From: Helicostylum pulchrum
Lineage: Eukaryota > Mucoromycota > Mucoromycetes > Mucorales > Mucoraceae
Assembly (NCBI GenBank): GCA_025677825.1
Contig: JAIXMO010000016.1
Location: 248,001 to 312,000 of the forward strand
DNA length: 64,000 bases
Direction: 5' to 3'
Shown here: piece by piece, positions 1 to 13,273 of the stretch
How the letters are laid out: each line of letters starts with the position of its first letter
How positions within the stretch are numbered: the first letter of the stretch is position 1
Translations under genes and position numbers: made by a program
The notes under the pieces: generated by a model
What the model saw: the letters and a program-made list of their open reading frames with translations, nothing else
Database searches by the model: none
Told to the model about the DNA's origin: nothing

Positions 1-590
1 AATACTTAAAAGTGTATTTAAATCATACTTTGAAATAATTTCATCCGCATTAGCTGAAGTTGTTAAATGATGCAACATAAAATCACAAAGAAATAAATTG
101 CGAGACGAACAAAGTGCGCGAAAAAATACCAAAGGAACCTCTTCTTCAAATGGATTTTTACCATCAATACTTATCTTTATACCAAAATACGTCGAGATAA
201 GAATCGTAATTGCTTCTGCTACTACTTCGGCACCATCTTCATTTATATTATAACACAAATACCTTAACAACTCCTTTAATCTAGTATCTCTATCAACCGA
301 AAACAATTCTACCAGGATCTTTTGTGAAAGGCTTTTTATGGTTTGTTGTTGAAAGAATGGAGTTGTTTGATTGTCTTTGAGACATGACAATGGGCGAAAT
401 CTGTTAAGATATATCCACATTTGAAGCTCGTCAAGGTATATTTCAAATATATTAGCTGCTCCTACTCGATCAAATATAAACTTGTCGGGGATTTCTACAA
501 AATCGTATGCTATCATTTCAGGTAGCCCAGGATTTTCAAACATTTCAGGAACAGGTAAAGGCGCATTACTGCGACAATTTGATATTATAA
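1..590 (-). CDS. Partial unidentified gene running off the left edge, possibly frameshifted
   Basis: On the minus strand a frame is open from about 590 to base 1 with no stop, so the 3' end lies outside the window. It reads as ordinary protein with amphipathic helices (for example FEIYLDELQMWIYL and LKELLRYLCYNI). I do not recognise the family. At about 565-575 the frame meets an upstream segment (about 580-645, preceded by a good acceptor TTTTTTGTTTCAG) that also reads as protein but in another frame. The two join only through a one-base shift or a very short intron, so this may be a decaying gene. Function is not inferable; the helical, repeat-like look would fit a scaffold protein, but that is a guess. 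Confidence 0.45.
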
Positions 591-599
591 TAAGCCGAC

Positions 600-2062
600 A
601 AGAAATGTATAAACAAATCCAAATTATCCAAATTACCCAAAGCTCTGAAACAAAAAATGCAGTGAGAATCATTGATAACTATAATACCTTATTACGCAAG
701 AAAAAAAGGACACTCTTTTTATACTTGATGATAACTATGAGGGCCAACTTATTATTATTAGTCGTATTCACCTATCACAAAGAAAAAAAAACAATGCCTT
801 TTGGTTACTTTCATCTAAAATATGCTTCATTATACTCTTCTTATTAAATTACAATACCCCTATCTTTCTTTTCCTGTAATAATTAATGTCCAATTTCTTT
901 ATAGTCATTAATATGCCCTATTGCCTTTTCGACATCGTTTCTTTTGTCCTTTACCAACCGAAGTACTAATATCCAAATTATTTTTATCCAGTAGCATCGT
1001 ATGCAATAAATACCGTTGGCATCTTTTGCTTAAATTGATCTATATAACTAACATAGTACATACAAGGACCCCACTACTTCTGGTTCACGCGTATAACTGA
1101 GCAGGATACAAAGGGTATTTTAATGGTTTAGCAGCTATCATATTCGAATGTGTTATGACTGATTCTGTAGGTTTATCCACGTAACATAGTTCAAGGCCCT
1201 CATTCTTCTCAAGTTTTTTCATTAGCATTTTTGCTTTTTCCTCGGTGTACGGTTCGTCGAAAAAAAACATTTAAAGAGCTTTCTTCTTTGTAATAGTAAT
1301 CGACATTCTAGTTTTTTTTTTAAAAAAAAGTGACCACCCATAAAAATATGCCTGTCGCATACACTAATGCCTGTCGCATAAAGTGATGTCGGGGGAAAAA
1401 TAGCCTACGTTTATTTTTTACTTTATCTCACCCTCTGACGATTTCGACTCTTTATCACTCAGATGGTCAGACTACTAAAGGGACGAAGCAAATGCCAGCC
1501 GTAGATCTTTTTTTTTTTTGAAGCAGGCATCTTTTTATGTGACAAAGTGCCAGGCTGTTTCTTTTTTACTACGCTAATAGATAACTAGAGGATAAAATTC
1601 AATTTTTACAGAGAATTCTATCTACTAGGCATGTAGTCTGATTATGCGTGCTCAGGGCTTCTAGAAGGAGTTTATGTTTATTTGTTTGTACGGAAACTAA
1701 AACATTTCAAAATTTAGGTTTTCTTAATAACCAATGAGAATTTAACAGTGCATATGTAAAATGTAGTACCCTCCCCCCTCCTCTCTTTTTTTTTCTGTAG
1801 AAAGTGATAAACACTCTTTTATAAATTGGTTTAAAGACTTTTGAATACTTATCCACATAACTACATGCATGTGCGACACAGATGGAGTTTAATACTTGTT
1901 TCTATAAACCATTTACTGGTATATGGCCGTTGTGGTTAGAATTAAAAAACAGCAATACATGTTTATTTGAATAATGGTTTCGGGGAATTGATATGATGCT
2001 AATGTAATATATGACGCATTCATATGTAATAAATAAAAGATAAAATGAAAGGGTTAAAATAA
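600..2062. other. Intergenic, no confident gene
   Basis: AT-rich sequence with poly-T/poly-A tracts. A 61-codon minus-strand ORF at 1085-1270 has no recognisable domain and may be a relic. Nothing else supported was seen apart from the presumed 3' UTR of the alternative oxidase gene at its right end, where AATAAA lies on the plus strand only. Confidence 0.4.
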
Positions 2063-3082
2063 TTAGGCCGTAGCATTTGGATCCTTTTGCTGTTGACGGC
2101 TAAGCTCTTCCTTATGTTTAGTCATGACTTCTTCTAATATGTTTTCTTGATGAGCTGCAATACGATCAGAAAAGAAGTGGTTAGCATCACGATGAACTGC
2201 TTCGTCTGCTCTAACTGCAAGCACGACATCACGAATGGTAGCGGTAGGTTGAAGGTTATAATAATCTAATGAAAATTAATGTTAATTTTTTTTAAAAAAA
2301 CAAGTATGTTAGTAATAAAAAAATTGAGACTTACCAATTGCAATTTCAGGTGCAGGATCATTCTTGATAACACCGCTGTCTAAATCATCCAAGAAATGTG
2401 TATAAGAGATAACAGCTTCTTCTTCAAGGTAACCGCACATACGATGGGCATTTTTAGGACTACAGAGATACAGGAAGAAATAGGCATTGTAGAATACACC
2501 TTGAGCTCCCAAGATAAGCAATCGATTAAAGGCTGATGGTTGTAAACACTTCATAAAAGTCATTAAATGAAATCTCTCGTTTTCAGCTTCATGAAGTAAA
2601 TGACTGATCCAACCATTGTCATCGGATAAGTTGCGAAGTGATTTCATGTGACGAAGCATGCCACCAACCATACCGGGGACTGCGGCGATCGTTTCAAGCA
2701 TGACAGCACGCATATAATGATCTCTACCAAAGTAAGTATCTGGAATCGTACGAAGACACTTGACGCCATAGTAAGTCATTCTATCACCCATCGTCTTTGG
2801 GATGTGATGTTTACCAGGGCCGATATCAATCTTTTCAAGAGCTTCAGTAGTTAATTTTTTATTAATCATAAATTCTTCACGCATAGGAATTGGACGAGAG
2901 TCAAGGACTTCACGGTATACATCTCTAGGCATGCTTTCAGTGACATTAGAGTGAGCGGATTGATTGGGATCAGACTTTGTAGTTAAAGTACGAACACCAG
3001 GTACAACAATACGGGTAATGGACGCAACAGATAAAGTAGAAGTAGATTTAAGTAATTGATGAGTAGTGATAGTACGCAACAT
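2063..3082 (-). CDS. AOX: Mitochondrial alternative oxidase
   Basis: Cyanide-insensitive ubiquinol oxidase of the mitochondrial inner membrane. It passes electrons from ubiquinol to oxygen and bypasses complexes III and IV. Two exons (3082-2335, 2265-2063) give 316 aa. The 69-nt intron has a GTAAGT donor and CATTAG acceptor and splits an Asp codon. The Ser/Thr/Arg-rich start is a plausible mitochondrial presequence. All di-iron signatures are present in order: [32 protein letters not shown] and, in exon 2, [12 protein letters not shown], which supply the conserved Glu and His ligands. Length fits fungal AOX (about 310-360 aa). It is intact and isolated from its neighbours. Family identity is certain; regulation cannot be read from the sequence. 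Confidence 0.95.
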
Positions 3083-4647
3083 TTTTTTAAGAGAAGGGAA
3101 TTTTTTTTTATGGTCTGTAATTGAAGAGAAAAAAATAAATAGGAAAACATTTTTCGATACATATATAGTTTTTTTAAGTTTTTTTTTTAGATAGTAATTT
3201 TGACATAAGGGTGTACCTGATAGCTCCGAATTCTACACGCACCTGCTATTGTCGGAGTTCTTTTCCGACTAGCAGCAGCTCTTACGAATGCGTTCTACTT
3301 TTTGGTTTTTTTGATTTGAATATTTTTAAACCAAAATAATTTAATAGAATACATTTTAGATATTAAAAAGAGTCCAATAATGAATAAAATTGAGTTTGTA
3401 TATCATTACTTTTTTCACTACATTTGAACAAAAAAAAGTAAAGAACCCTTTATCGGATTTCTATTATGACTCTTTTTGTGAAATAGGTTCGGATTTTTTC
3501 GAATATTCGCTAGCCAATCATTTTCATCTACTTTACTACAAGTTGCTCCCGTACACGCCTTTTCCTTATTCCACACCAATCATTTTTAAATAAATTAAAC
3601 TTACATCCCTCTTTCTATATTGTATGGATTGGAAGGTGCCGGCTTATAAATAAAAAATTTACAGGCGTAGATTATGAATCATGATAATGTCATATGACTA
3701 GTGCGATGCCAAATTAGACTTTTTTTTCTCTGGTTCCGTCATTATTATACCATCCAGGTTTGACACATAATTTATGTTCGTTTCTCAACATGTGCTATCA
3801 AATTAAAATACTTGTTCTAGCCAACTATTGACCCCATGATTGATAAATATCGTTTATAAGTGTGTCACTCTTTTTCAGCCATGAATTATAAAAATGATTA
3901 CTCATTATCATTGAATACAGATGTAGTAACGTGAAATCATGAAAATAATTATAAAGGGTCCAGTAAACAAATAACGATGATTATTCAGTAGTGTTTTGGA
4001 GCATACAAAAAAAGTGCTGAGCACGGTCATAAACGAATCGGATTAGTTAACATTTATTGTAACCTAAATATACCCTGTCATTATCGATTTAATAACAAAC
4101 GATCTGGCTACTAATGCGTTCGTCCATAAGCTGTTTGTTTTTTTCATGGGATTTTTTGATCTCCCAGCAATAGTCCATGAGAATAGGGAAAATGAAACAA
4201 ATTGGAACAAAATAAGTTGGCACAATAAGTGAAGAATACGTATATGTCGCAGGAGAAAATAGACCTATTTTATCATGAACAATGAGGATGACCCCCATTT
4301 TACTATTTATTCAATCTTTTTTTTTCCTTGTGTTCATACAAACAGATGCAGCGTATACTTGATGGAAACCAAATTTTTAAAATAAAAAAGTATTCTTGCA
4401 TGATAACTTAATAATAGGGTTAATTGTGTTTGGGATTTTTCAGCGGTGTTAGTGAGAAAGGTTAATTATTAATGTTTGGATACTATCCGGCCTCTTTTTG
4501 TATTGCCTTAATAGAAAAGAGAGAGAGATATATATATACATATATATTATAGGTATTTATACAAATTTTATTAATTATTATAAGGTAAATTGTGAACTAT
4601 AAGCATAAATATCATCATCTGCTTCGTCAAAAAAAAATGCAAATAAT
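3083..4647. other. Intergenic: AOX upstream region and YjbQ 3' flank
   Basis: Contains the promoter side of the alternative oxidase gene and the 3' flank of the YjbQ-family gene, with microsatellites (GA/TA run near 4519-4550). A 69-codon minus ORF at 4089-4298 with a hydrophobic centre has no recognisable family and no supporting splice structure, so I do not call it. Confidence 0.4.
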
Positions 4648-5305
4648 TTATTTTTTATTCTGTTGGCCTTGTAACGTAACTACGACTCTACGAGAGCCAC
4701 CATGATTACGATGTTCGCAAAGATAGATTCTATAATATATTATTTAAATACTTTATACATACTTGTAAATTAAAAACTTACCCTTGCCAAGTTCCCAAAT
4801 TCAATTTACCGTCTGTAATAGGAATGTTTAAAGACACGCCTACGATACCCGATTTTAAATGTCCAGGCTAGTAATATATACGTTAGTAAGTTCTATACAC
4901 CAACTGCATGTAATCCCCATATTCACCATATCATCGGGCCCCTCAGCAGTATGAATATAAGGGAAATCCTCGGACACAATTTTATTTAGCCCCATTTCCA
5001 TGTCCTTTTGAACATCTGAGTCAAAGTTCTCATTGATCATTAATGACGCAGAAGTATGTTGCACTGAATCGTTTGTCAATTTAACTACTCTTTTTGTATA
5101 AATGTAAAATCAACTTACAAAATACATTGGCCATGCCAATTTTAAAAGATTTTAACTCGGGAAGTTGACCTACAATCTCTTTATGAACAAGATGACAACC
5201 TAAAATACAGGAGCTTGTCAATTTTTTTTTGCTGTTGCTGTCATGTCTATTCTATATACCTCTTCTACGTTCGTTTAAACGGATTTCTCTTTGGACCCAA
5301 GACAT
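4648..5305 (-). CDS. YjbQ/UPF0047 family protein
   Basis: Five exons (5305-5260, 5199-5119, 5063-4927, 4867-4782, 4729-4648) splice to 143 aa with every junction in phase. The product begins MSWVQREIRL and carries the family core QHTSASLMINEN, then GPDDMPGHLKSG, LNLGTWQGIYLCEHR and the C-terminal GGSRRVVVTLQG. The conserved His and Glu residues typical of the beta-barrel fold are present. Bacterial relatives have weak thiamine-phosphate synthase activity; the cellular role in fungi is not established. The third intron uses a GTGAAT donor, and without splicing the frame looks truncated near 4855, so a simple ORF scan would miss an intact gene. It is divergent from SMC5 across about 540 bp. Confidence 0.88.
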
Positions 5306-5843
5306 ATTAATGTAACAATATATAAAAGAAAAAGTAGAGTCGGTCTTTTTTTTTGAAACATGTTTTAATACGTCGTAATGTTTAAGACTATCATTTTTTT
5401 AGCTCTAACTTTTTATGACAAGAGTCTCCTAAAAAAAAAAAGGCAATATCTAGTTTTGTTTTCGTAGAAAGGAAAATATATGAAGAAAGACACGTTAATA
5501 CTAAAGCAATAAACTTTAGGAGTAAAAAGTACATAGGCTTAACAAAATTTAATATTCTTGATTCCACAGGTATAATTATCCTTTTAGTTATCCCTGAAAG
5601 GATTAGTAAACGGCGTTTTTTTTTTAATGGAATAAAGTTGATTGTATTATTAAAGGAAAAAAAAATACACAAAGCATACATAGTTTATAAAAGAACGCAT
5701 ATAGTGTGTTAAATTTTTGACAGCAAAGTAGGGTTGATTGATTGGTTTACATTGAAAGGCACCTCGCGTAATCTGAAATAAAACTACGCGACTCTATTAA
5801 AAAACATTTTTTTTTTCTCCTTTATTCATTATTCCCCTCAACC
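5306..5843. promoter_or_regulatory. Divergent intergenic region, YjbQ / SMC5
   Basis: About 540 bp between two divergent start codons, so it should hold both promoters. It has several A/T tracts. A 96-codon minus ORF inside (5391-5681) is Lys/Phe/Leu-rich from homopolymers and is not called. No specific factor site is recognised. Confidence 0.4.
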
Positions 5844-8800
5844 ATGTCTCGAGAAAGAAATACTGACGACGACAAACCGGAATATAGTCAATCTTCCTCC
5901 AAACGATCCAGAACAGTAAATTATGTTGTAGAAGAAGAAGGAGAAGAGGAAGAGGAAGAAGAAGAAATTACCTTATTAACTGGTGACGATGGGTAAATAA
6001 CAAACGAACAAACTTTTGATAAAATAAAAAAACCAACAAAAAAAGTTATTTAGTTTTGTTCAAGGATCGATTGTTAAGATTACACTTACCAACTTTGTTA
6101 CTTATGATTATTGCGAGATAATGCCCGGCCCACAAATGAATATGATTATTGGGCCTAACGGTACTGGTAAATCAACTATTGTTTGTGCGATTGCTTTAGG
6201 ATTAGGTGGTAGCCCTGCTTTATTAGGAAGAGCCAAGAATATTACCGAGTTCGTAAAGACAGGTGCCGACGAAGCCATTATCAGTATCGAATTAAAAATG
6301 GTTGAAACACGAAATGTCATTATCCAAAGAACCTTCAAAAAAGCAGATAATACCAATACTTGGAGAAAGAACGGTAGAACTACAAGTTTAAAAGAAGTTT
6401 TAACTACTGTCCGTGATTTAAATATTCAAGTGGATAATTTATGGTAATTAAACGTTCGAAGTTTTATACATGTAATAGATGATATATTAAATATATGTTG
6501 TAGTCAATTTTTACCTCAGGATCGTGTATCTGAATTTGCTGAATTATCTCCTTCTCAACTTTTGGAAAGAACTCAAGCTGCTGCAGGAGAGTCAGATTTA
6601 CATGATATGCAAAAGAAATTGATGGAATGGAGAGAGAAAGAAAAGGATTTAGAAAAGGTAAAAAAAAACGGAATAAAATTGTTTGCTACAGTTTCTAATA
6701 CCCAGTATAGGCACAACATTCTGATCTTGATCATCTTCGAACATTACAAACCCGTAACGCTGACTCAGAGAGAGATGTAATAAGAATGCAGCAAAGAACT
6801 GATATTTTAAACAATATATCTCTTTTGGAAGCTCAAATTCCCTTGATTAAATATTCAGAAGCTAAAGCCACTGTTGATGAGATTAAGAATAAAGTAAATC
6901 ATGAAAAGGATTTGGTTCAGAAAGTAAAGGCGGAATTAGCACCTACTCAATCATTGATTAAGTAAGCAGGGTATTGCATTTTTAGACTATAAAATACTAA
7001 TGATATGGGTATATTAGAGAGTGTGAAAACGATGCTAGAAAGTTGGTAAAAAAGTTCACGGAGGAAAACTTTAAATTTAAAGAACAAGATCGCCATGTGA
7101 AGTCAATCTCTTCCCAAATTCAAGCAGATGTAAGTCTAATAGTTTAACCGTCATTTTTTGTTTTTGTTTACTGACTTTGTTTAATGTAGAGAGAAAGAGT
7201 AAAAGCTACTAAAGCATCAATTGCATCAACTAAAGAAATGATCCCAATCGAACAAAGAAAGATTGAAAACATTAAAGCTCAAATCCAAAAATTAGAAGAC
7301 GCTGTTAGAGACCCTCCTTCGACTGATTATTCTCAGTTTGAAGATGCTATTGTAAGTGAATTTTATTTGTTTTAAAAAAAATATAACCCCTTTTTTTAAT
7401 ATAATATCTTTGTTAGACTGAGGTCAATAGACAGATTTCTGATTTACACGATGAAGGTTTAACAATGAATCAAAGATTACGTGAAACTAATAGCCAAAAA
7501 CATGGTTTAGAAAATAAATTGAGAGATAAAAAGAAAGAGTAAGTTTTACATTCAATTCAATTTTTTTTTTTTTTTGTATTTTACGTTATAACCAACATCT
7601 ATTCTAGGCTTCAAGAAATGGATAATGCTAGATACATTCGTTTAAATAAACTCAGGTCCAGATTTCCTGATGTTATTACAGCATATGAATTTTGTAAAAA
7701 CAACCCAGATAAGTTCATTGGTAGAATTCACGGACCTGTTGCTCTTGTTGTCAATGTAAAAGATGTTAGATATGCTTCTATGGTTGAACAAATTCTCGGC
7801 GGTTCTGGTAGTTCTCATCTTAGAGTAAGTGGTTACTCAAAAAAAAAACACATTTACATTGTATTTAATTCTATTTTTTTTTTTGTAGTACTTTATTTGC
7901 GAAAACGCTCAAGATTATCGAACTTTTACTCGTCTCATTATCGATGAAAAGAGATTAAAAGTAAACGTTACTTGGCCTGACGTCGGTGACGAAGTTTTAA
8001 GGACACCTACCTCCGAAGCAGAGTTACAAGCAAGACTTAGAATGGATCATTATGCAATCAATTTACTTGAAGGAGATCCTCATGTTATTCGTTATCTTGC
8101 CAAGGAATCCAAACTCAATTTGATTCCTTTAGCTCTTAAACATTCGCGTGAAGAGGATATTGTAAACTCTGGTCTCTTCCAAAAGTTTTGTGTTGGTACA
8201 ACTTATTACAATGTTAAAGTGTCTGATTACGGAAGGAGAAGTAAACAAACCTCAACTACTCCTTTGAGAAACGCTGAATTCTTTGGTGATTCTGTCGATC
8301 GGGAAGCCAAGGCTGCTCTCACTGAAGAATATAGAAATCTTGAAGCAAGTTTGCAACAATCTGACGTCGTTATTAGAGAGCATAGCATGGAGTATGAGAG
8401 AGTAAAGAGAAAGATTGAAGAGTGCAAGCACAAAAAAGAGGACTTAGTTGCTCAAAAGAGAGATGTTCAACGCGAAGCGCAGGATTACACTAAAAAATTA
8501 CATGCTCTAAAACGTACGAAGATTGATCTGGAAGAGTCGAAAAAGAGACCAGAAACTATGCTTGAAAAGATCAAACAATTGGAAGAAAAGATTCAAGAAA
8601 CCATAGCCGACGAAGAAAAACTTGTACAGGATTATGTCACCGCTTTGAAAAAGTTTGTTGAACTTTATGAAAATCGTAATGTTTACGACTTGCAAAAAAT
8701 TTACGCTACTGAAAAGTATACTACTATCAATAATTACTGTAAGGAACAAGTAAAGGTATTACAAGAAGCTGAAAACAAACTTATAAATGAAAAAAGACAA

Positions 8801-9765
8801 CTTCAACTTGCTCAAAGACAAGCACAAAACTATATGCAAGAATGTGAGCATGCTGGTAATAACCTTTCTGAAGAACTTCACGTTCAATTCCAAGAGATCC
8901 TGAGGACTTGGAGAGCAGAAGGAACTGCCGAAACTTTGGAATCGCTTGAACAAAGGATTGCTACTGATAAGGACAGAGTGGCTGCAATTCGTTACGCTAA
9001 TCCTAATGCCATGAAAAGCTACGAAGACAGAAAGCTTCTAATCCAAAGCTTGGAACAAAAAATCGAAAAGAATAAAACAGATATTTTGGATTGCAAGCAT
9101 GAAATTGCCGAACTTCGAGTATGTAAGAAAAAAAAAAGGGGCAATTTCCAATTTATTAAACGTTTAACTTTTAGGGTGTATGGGAGCCTCGTGTTGAGCA
9201 CTTAATTGCTCGTATCAGTGAAAAGTTTTCGGAAGCTTTCGCCAGAATTGATCTTAATGGTGAAGTTCAAATTGATAAACATGAAGATTTCGATAAATGG
9301 GGCATCAACATTTTAGTCAAATTCAGAAAAAATGAGGAACTTCAACTTTTAACTGGACAGCGTCAATCTGGTGGTGAAAGATCTGTTACAACTGTACTCT
9401 ATTTGATGTCTCTTCAAAACCTTGCCAAATCGCCTTTCAGAGTAGTAGATGAAATTAATCAGGGTATGGATCCTAGAAATGAGCGTATGATCCATGAACA
9501 AATTGTACTGGGGGCCAGTAAACCTGGTACATCACAGTAAGTTTTATGATACACAATATTTTTTTTTAAAAAAAAAAAGAATTCGTTATTCACCCTTGAA
9601 TTATATAGATACTTTTTGATTACGCCCAAATTATTGCCAAACTTATTTTATAATGAACGCATGCGTGTTCTGTGTATCTATAATAGTGAATGGTTACCTG
9701 CCAAGATCAAGCCGTTGGCACACTATTTGGAGCACGCTCAAACTAATGAAATGGTCTATCTCTAG
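5844..9765 (+). CDS. SMC5: Structural maintenance of chromosomes protein 5
   Basis: ATPase subunit of the SMC5-SMC6 complex, which acts in recombination repair and rDNA stability. About eleven exons: 5844-5992, 6054-6443, 6504-6657, 6711-6961, 7017-7129, 7190-about 7350, then further exons to the stop at 9763-9765. An acidic N-terminal tail with a run of eight Glu precedes the Walker A motif GPNGTGKST. The SMC5 hallmark CQFLPQDRV follows at the exon 2/3 junction. Long coiled coils flank a hinge around 7620-8030. The C-terminal head carries the ABC signature RQSGGERSVTT and the SMC5-type Walker B region FRVVDEINQGMD. The family usually has about 1,050-1,100 aa, and the summed exons agree. No frame breaks were seen. 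Confidence 0.93.
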
Positions 9766-11532
9766 TTTAATTCGGTGCTTATACCAACAAAACAAATAAA
9801 TTCATGTACATAACTTTCTTGAAACTCTTTTTTTGTTTTATCTGATTGCAAATTTCTTGGTATTCTACAAAAACCTTCCGTTCGTGTCACGTCTGTGTGT
9901 GCAATTTTAATTAACTGCATATGCGAAACAAAAACTAACCTAGTAGTCGAATAGTTTCATAAAAGACAATTAAATAGGGTTTAGATTGTACAAAAAGGGA
10001 TACCCTGTAAATAAAGTTGCTTATTTTTTTTTAAAAAAAAAGACATCTAATTCCTGTCACTCTTTTTTCTGTTGTTGTTGTTGTAGCTTTCTTTTTCTCG
10101 ACCAATAGTTTTAGTAAACAAAGTGGTTTCAAGAAAACTATATTTACTTTATAAACATATGTTATTATACCAACTCCTCTTTTATTTCCATAGTACAAGA
10201 TGATACCATTATATTCTGATATCCTTATACCCGATATACTACTCATAGATCTTTACTGTTACTGATTCTTTAAATTTAAATTATTTAACCGATGCAAGGA
10301 AATATTTTTTTTTTTGCGCTACAAATAGATTCTCTTTTCAATACTCATACTGGTAGCAATTACTTTCAAACCGCTTTTTTAATATGTGCTTCTTTTTCAT
10401 TACGTTTCACATAAAATACTCGTCCTTTTTTTTTTTGTGGGCTCTTTTGTCAGACTTGGATGGTCAGAAGCTCATTACATGGCACAAGAAAAAAAAATCC
10501 AGCAGTTCCATCTTGCAGATGCATTTAATTCCAAGAAAGGTAAAAATTCACGCACCGGTAAACCCTAAATCAACAGCTGATTAATTCCATTGTATGCCGA
10601 ATAAGTAAAAATTATACAATACTGAATATAAAACTATATATTTTCTTGTATACGTTTTTAAAGTTTGATAAAGTTATAAGATCTTAGATATGTTATTACT
10701 ATTAGCATCTATACTGAAAATAAAAGATAAAAAAATTGGTGTTCCGCATCTTTGCCTTGTATAAAACATTGCTGTGCTCTTTTACAAAAAGATCGAATAT
10801 TAAAAAAAACGAATACAAGATTTATAAACTAAATCCATCGGTACTACAAATAATAGTTTAAAACCCTTAAAAAGGAACATTTTTGATACATTGTACCACA
10901 AACAGCTAATTACTCATTATTTTTTTGTATAGAACATTGGGAATTTTCAGCGATCTAATTCACAATTCCTGGTTGGTCTAAAAAAAAGAAAATAGAGAAA
11001 GCATAAGGCTTATTTTTTTATCAGATCCATTTTTATAATCTTTTATTAAAAAAAAAAATCTTGTTTGTTTTTTTTAAAAAAAAGAGGGATACATGTCAAA
11101 TAATTGATATTTTTTTTTCGTTATTTACTAATTTCCAAATTAACAAACATTGTGTTCCACTCTTTTTTTAAAAAAACAACTAAATATAGGTCGCTCTATA
11201 ACATCTGGGTGGTGTGGTTCGGGATATGTTCGTGATGCGGAGAAATAGGCCCAGGATCTAAAAGGAATGGTCTGTAAATCGAATTAATACTCAGAGACAC
11301 ATTAGATAGGCTTAAGCCATACGAAGCTTTGAAGTGTAACTATCGGAGTCATCGTGTTGTTAATAGTATTGGATCAGATAAATCTTTTTTACATTTTAAA
11401 AACAAATGTTGGGAGTTTTCCCGGGATTTTTATTTGTTTATAAGTCTAATATATTCATCTCTTTCTCTCTTTCTCTCTCTCTCTCTTCTTTTTTTTTTAC
11501 CTAGACCTAGATTTCGAGTTTTTATCTGTGCA
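9766..11532. other. Intergenic, no confident gene
   Basis: 1.77 kb of AT-rich DNA with several T-run/A-run palindromes (about 10022-10040, 11071-11083, 11165-11178). Overlapping plus ORFs at 10384-10584 are low-complexity and not called. Just upstream of the transporter start lies a CT-rich microsatellite (about 11459-11500), a pyrimidine tract common in fungal promoters. Confidence 0.4.
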
Positions 11533-13273
11533 ATGGATAACAAAGGAACCGAAAAGCTAGAAGTCAATACTCCTGCCATGGACGAAAAATACAATACCAA
11601 CGGATCTCCCGAGAAGTACTTGCAAGATAATAGTTCTAGCTATGGTGAAGAGAAGCCTAGTGAAGAAATAAGAAACTTTGGTGGTGATACTGCTCTTGCA
11701 AATGCCCCTTGGAAGTATAAAATCATCGCCTTGGTTACTGCTCTTATGTTTCCTTGTAAGTATAAATATGTACACGGTATTTTGATAATCTGATCTTAAC
11801 ACTAACCTATCCAATTTAGTTGGTTCTCATTTCTCTGCAAGTGCTATTTCTGCAATGAAAAGTCGTCTTATCACTGTAAGTATAAGCTATTGATTTAAAA
11901 CTTGATGTGTGATGGAACTAACTGTGTTTTTTTTTTCTTCGTATGTATAGAATATGAGTATCACGAATACACAATATGGTGTTATTTCTGCTGCTGTATC
12001 TATTATTAACACTATTTTCCCTATTGCTGGTGGTATATTCATTGATATCTTTGGTTCTGTCTGGGGTACACTTGCTATTAACTTCATGATTATTCTTGGA
12101 GCTTTACTTACCGCTATTGCTGCTAAAATTGAGTCATATCCTTTATTAGTCGTTGCTCGTTTCATATTTGGTATTGGTAGTGGTTTAATTGTTACTATGC
12201 AAGAATCTTTGCTTTCCAAATGGTTCCGTACCAAGCATTTATCTATTGCCATTGGTCTTCAACTTTCTATCAGTCGTCTCTCTTCTTTCTTGGGTACCCT
12301 TGTTGCTAACGCTGTTGCAGAGGCAGCTGGTGATTGGGTTTGGGCTTTTTGGTTATCATTTATTCTTTGTTGTTTCTCTATCGCCATGAATTTGATCTAT
12401 GCTCTTGTCGTTCGTCACTTGCAAGGTCAAGTTGTCTTGTCCGCAACCGAAAAGATTGCCTTGAAAAAGAAGAAGACTTTCAAGTGGCGTTCTGTTTTCA
12501 AGTTCCCTCTTATTTTCTGGCACATTATTCTTATCGAATTTATTTATGCTGCTGTTTGGTCTTCATTCCAAACTATTGCTACTGATTTAATCAAGAAGCA
12601 TTTCGGTACTACTGAAAAGTTAGCTGGTTATAAAGCTAGTGCTTCTCAAAGTATTCCTATCGTTGCTACTCCCATTTTAGGTTTCATCATGGATTTCTAT
12701 GGTCTTCGTGTTGTCATTCTTCTCATTTCTTCCGTCTTTTTACTCCTCAGTTCTGGTTTCTTGGGTTGGACTTATATTGAACCTACTGTTGGTATGATTT
12801 TCTATTCCATTTCACTTGCGTTTGGTCCTATCTCTATGATTACTTCTATTGGTATGCTTTTACCCTCTGAATATATTGGTACTGGTTTAGGTATCTACAA
12901 GTCTTCCAACAATATTGGTACTGCCATTCTTGATGTCGCTATTGGTGTCATTCAAGATAAAACTGCTGGACAATCTTATGTACAAGTCATGTTGGTATTT
13001 ATGGTTTTAGCTGGTATTGGTTTTGTTTTGATCTGTGCTCTTTGGTTTAACCAATTCTACTTTTACGGTAACCTTCTTGAAGTTAAGCGTGTCAAGCGTG
13101 TTGCTCGTATGGAAGAAATCAATGGAAAAGAACTCGAGTTCACTTCCAAGGGTTTGGATCCTTATACCGATACTCCTATCAGAAAACTCAGTTACCCTAT
13201 TGTCGGTTTCTTCGTTTCTGCTCTTGTTGCCGCTTGGGTATTGTTCTTTGTTTACAGTATTCATTCCGGTTAA
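11533..13273 (+). CDS. MFS transporter, MFSD1-like
   Basis: Three exons (11533-11755, 11820-11875, 11951-13273) give 533 aa. An acidic hydrophilic N-terminus of about 70 residues precedes about twelve membrane helices with a central charged loop (near KIALKKKKTFKW) between the two six-helix halves. The motif-A region, the stretch FGIGSGLIVTMQESLLSKWF and the following LSIAIGLQLSISR resemble MFSD1-type carriers, which in animals act in lysosomes as dipeptide uniporters. Vacuolar location and dipeptide transport here are inference from that resemblance. I start at 11533 rather than the upstream in-frame ATG at 11329 because the extra residues come from CT-repeat DNA. Codon use is smooth, which suggests good expression. 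Confidence 0.82.

Noticed and set aside
482..847. 121-codon plus-strand ORF
   Set aside because: Its first third is the reverse side of the better minus-strand frame, and the rest is low-complexity AT-rich sequence.
5391..5681. 96-codon minus ORF between YjbQ and SMC5
   Set aside because: Made largely of homopolymer-derived Lys, Phe and Leu, sits in a divergent promoter and has no domain.
11329..11532. Upstream in-frame extension of the MFSD1-like transporter
   Set aside because: Encoded by a CT microsatellite; would put a spurious hydrophobic segment before the acidic N-terminus.
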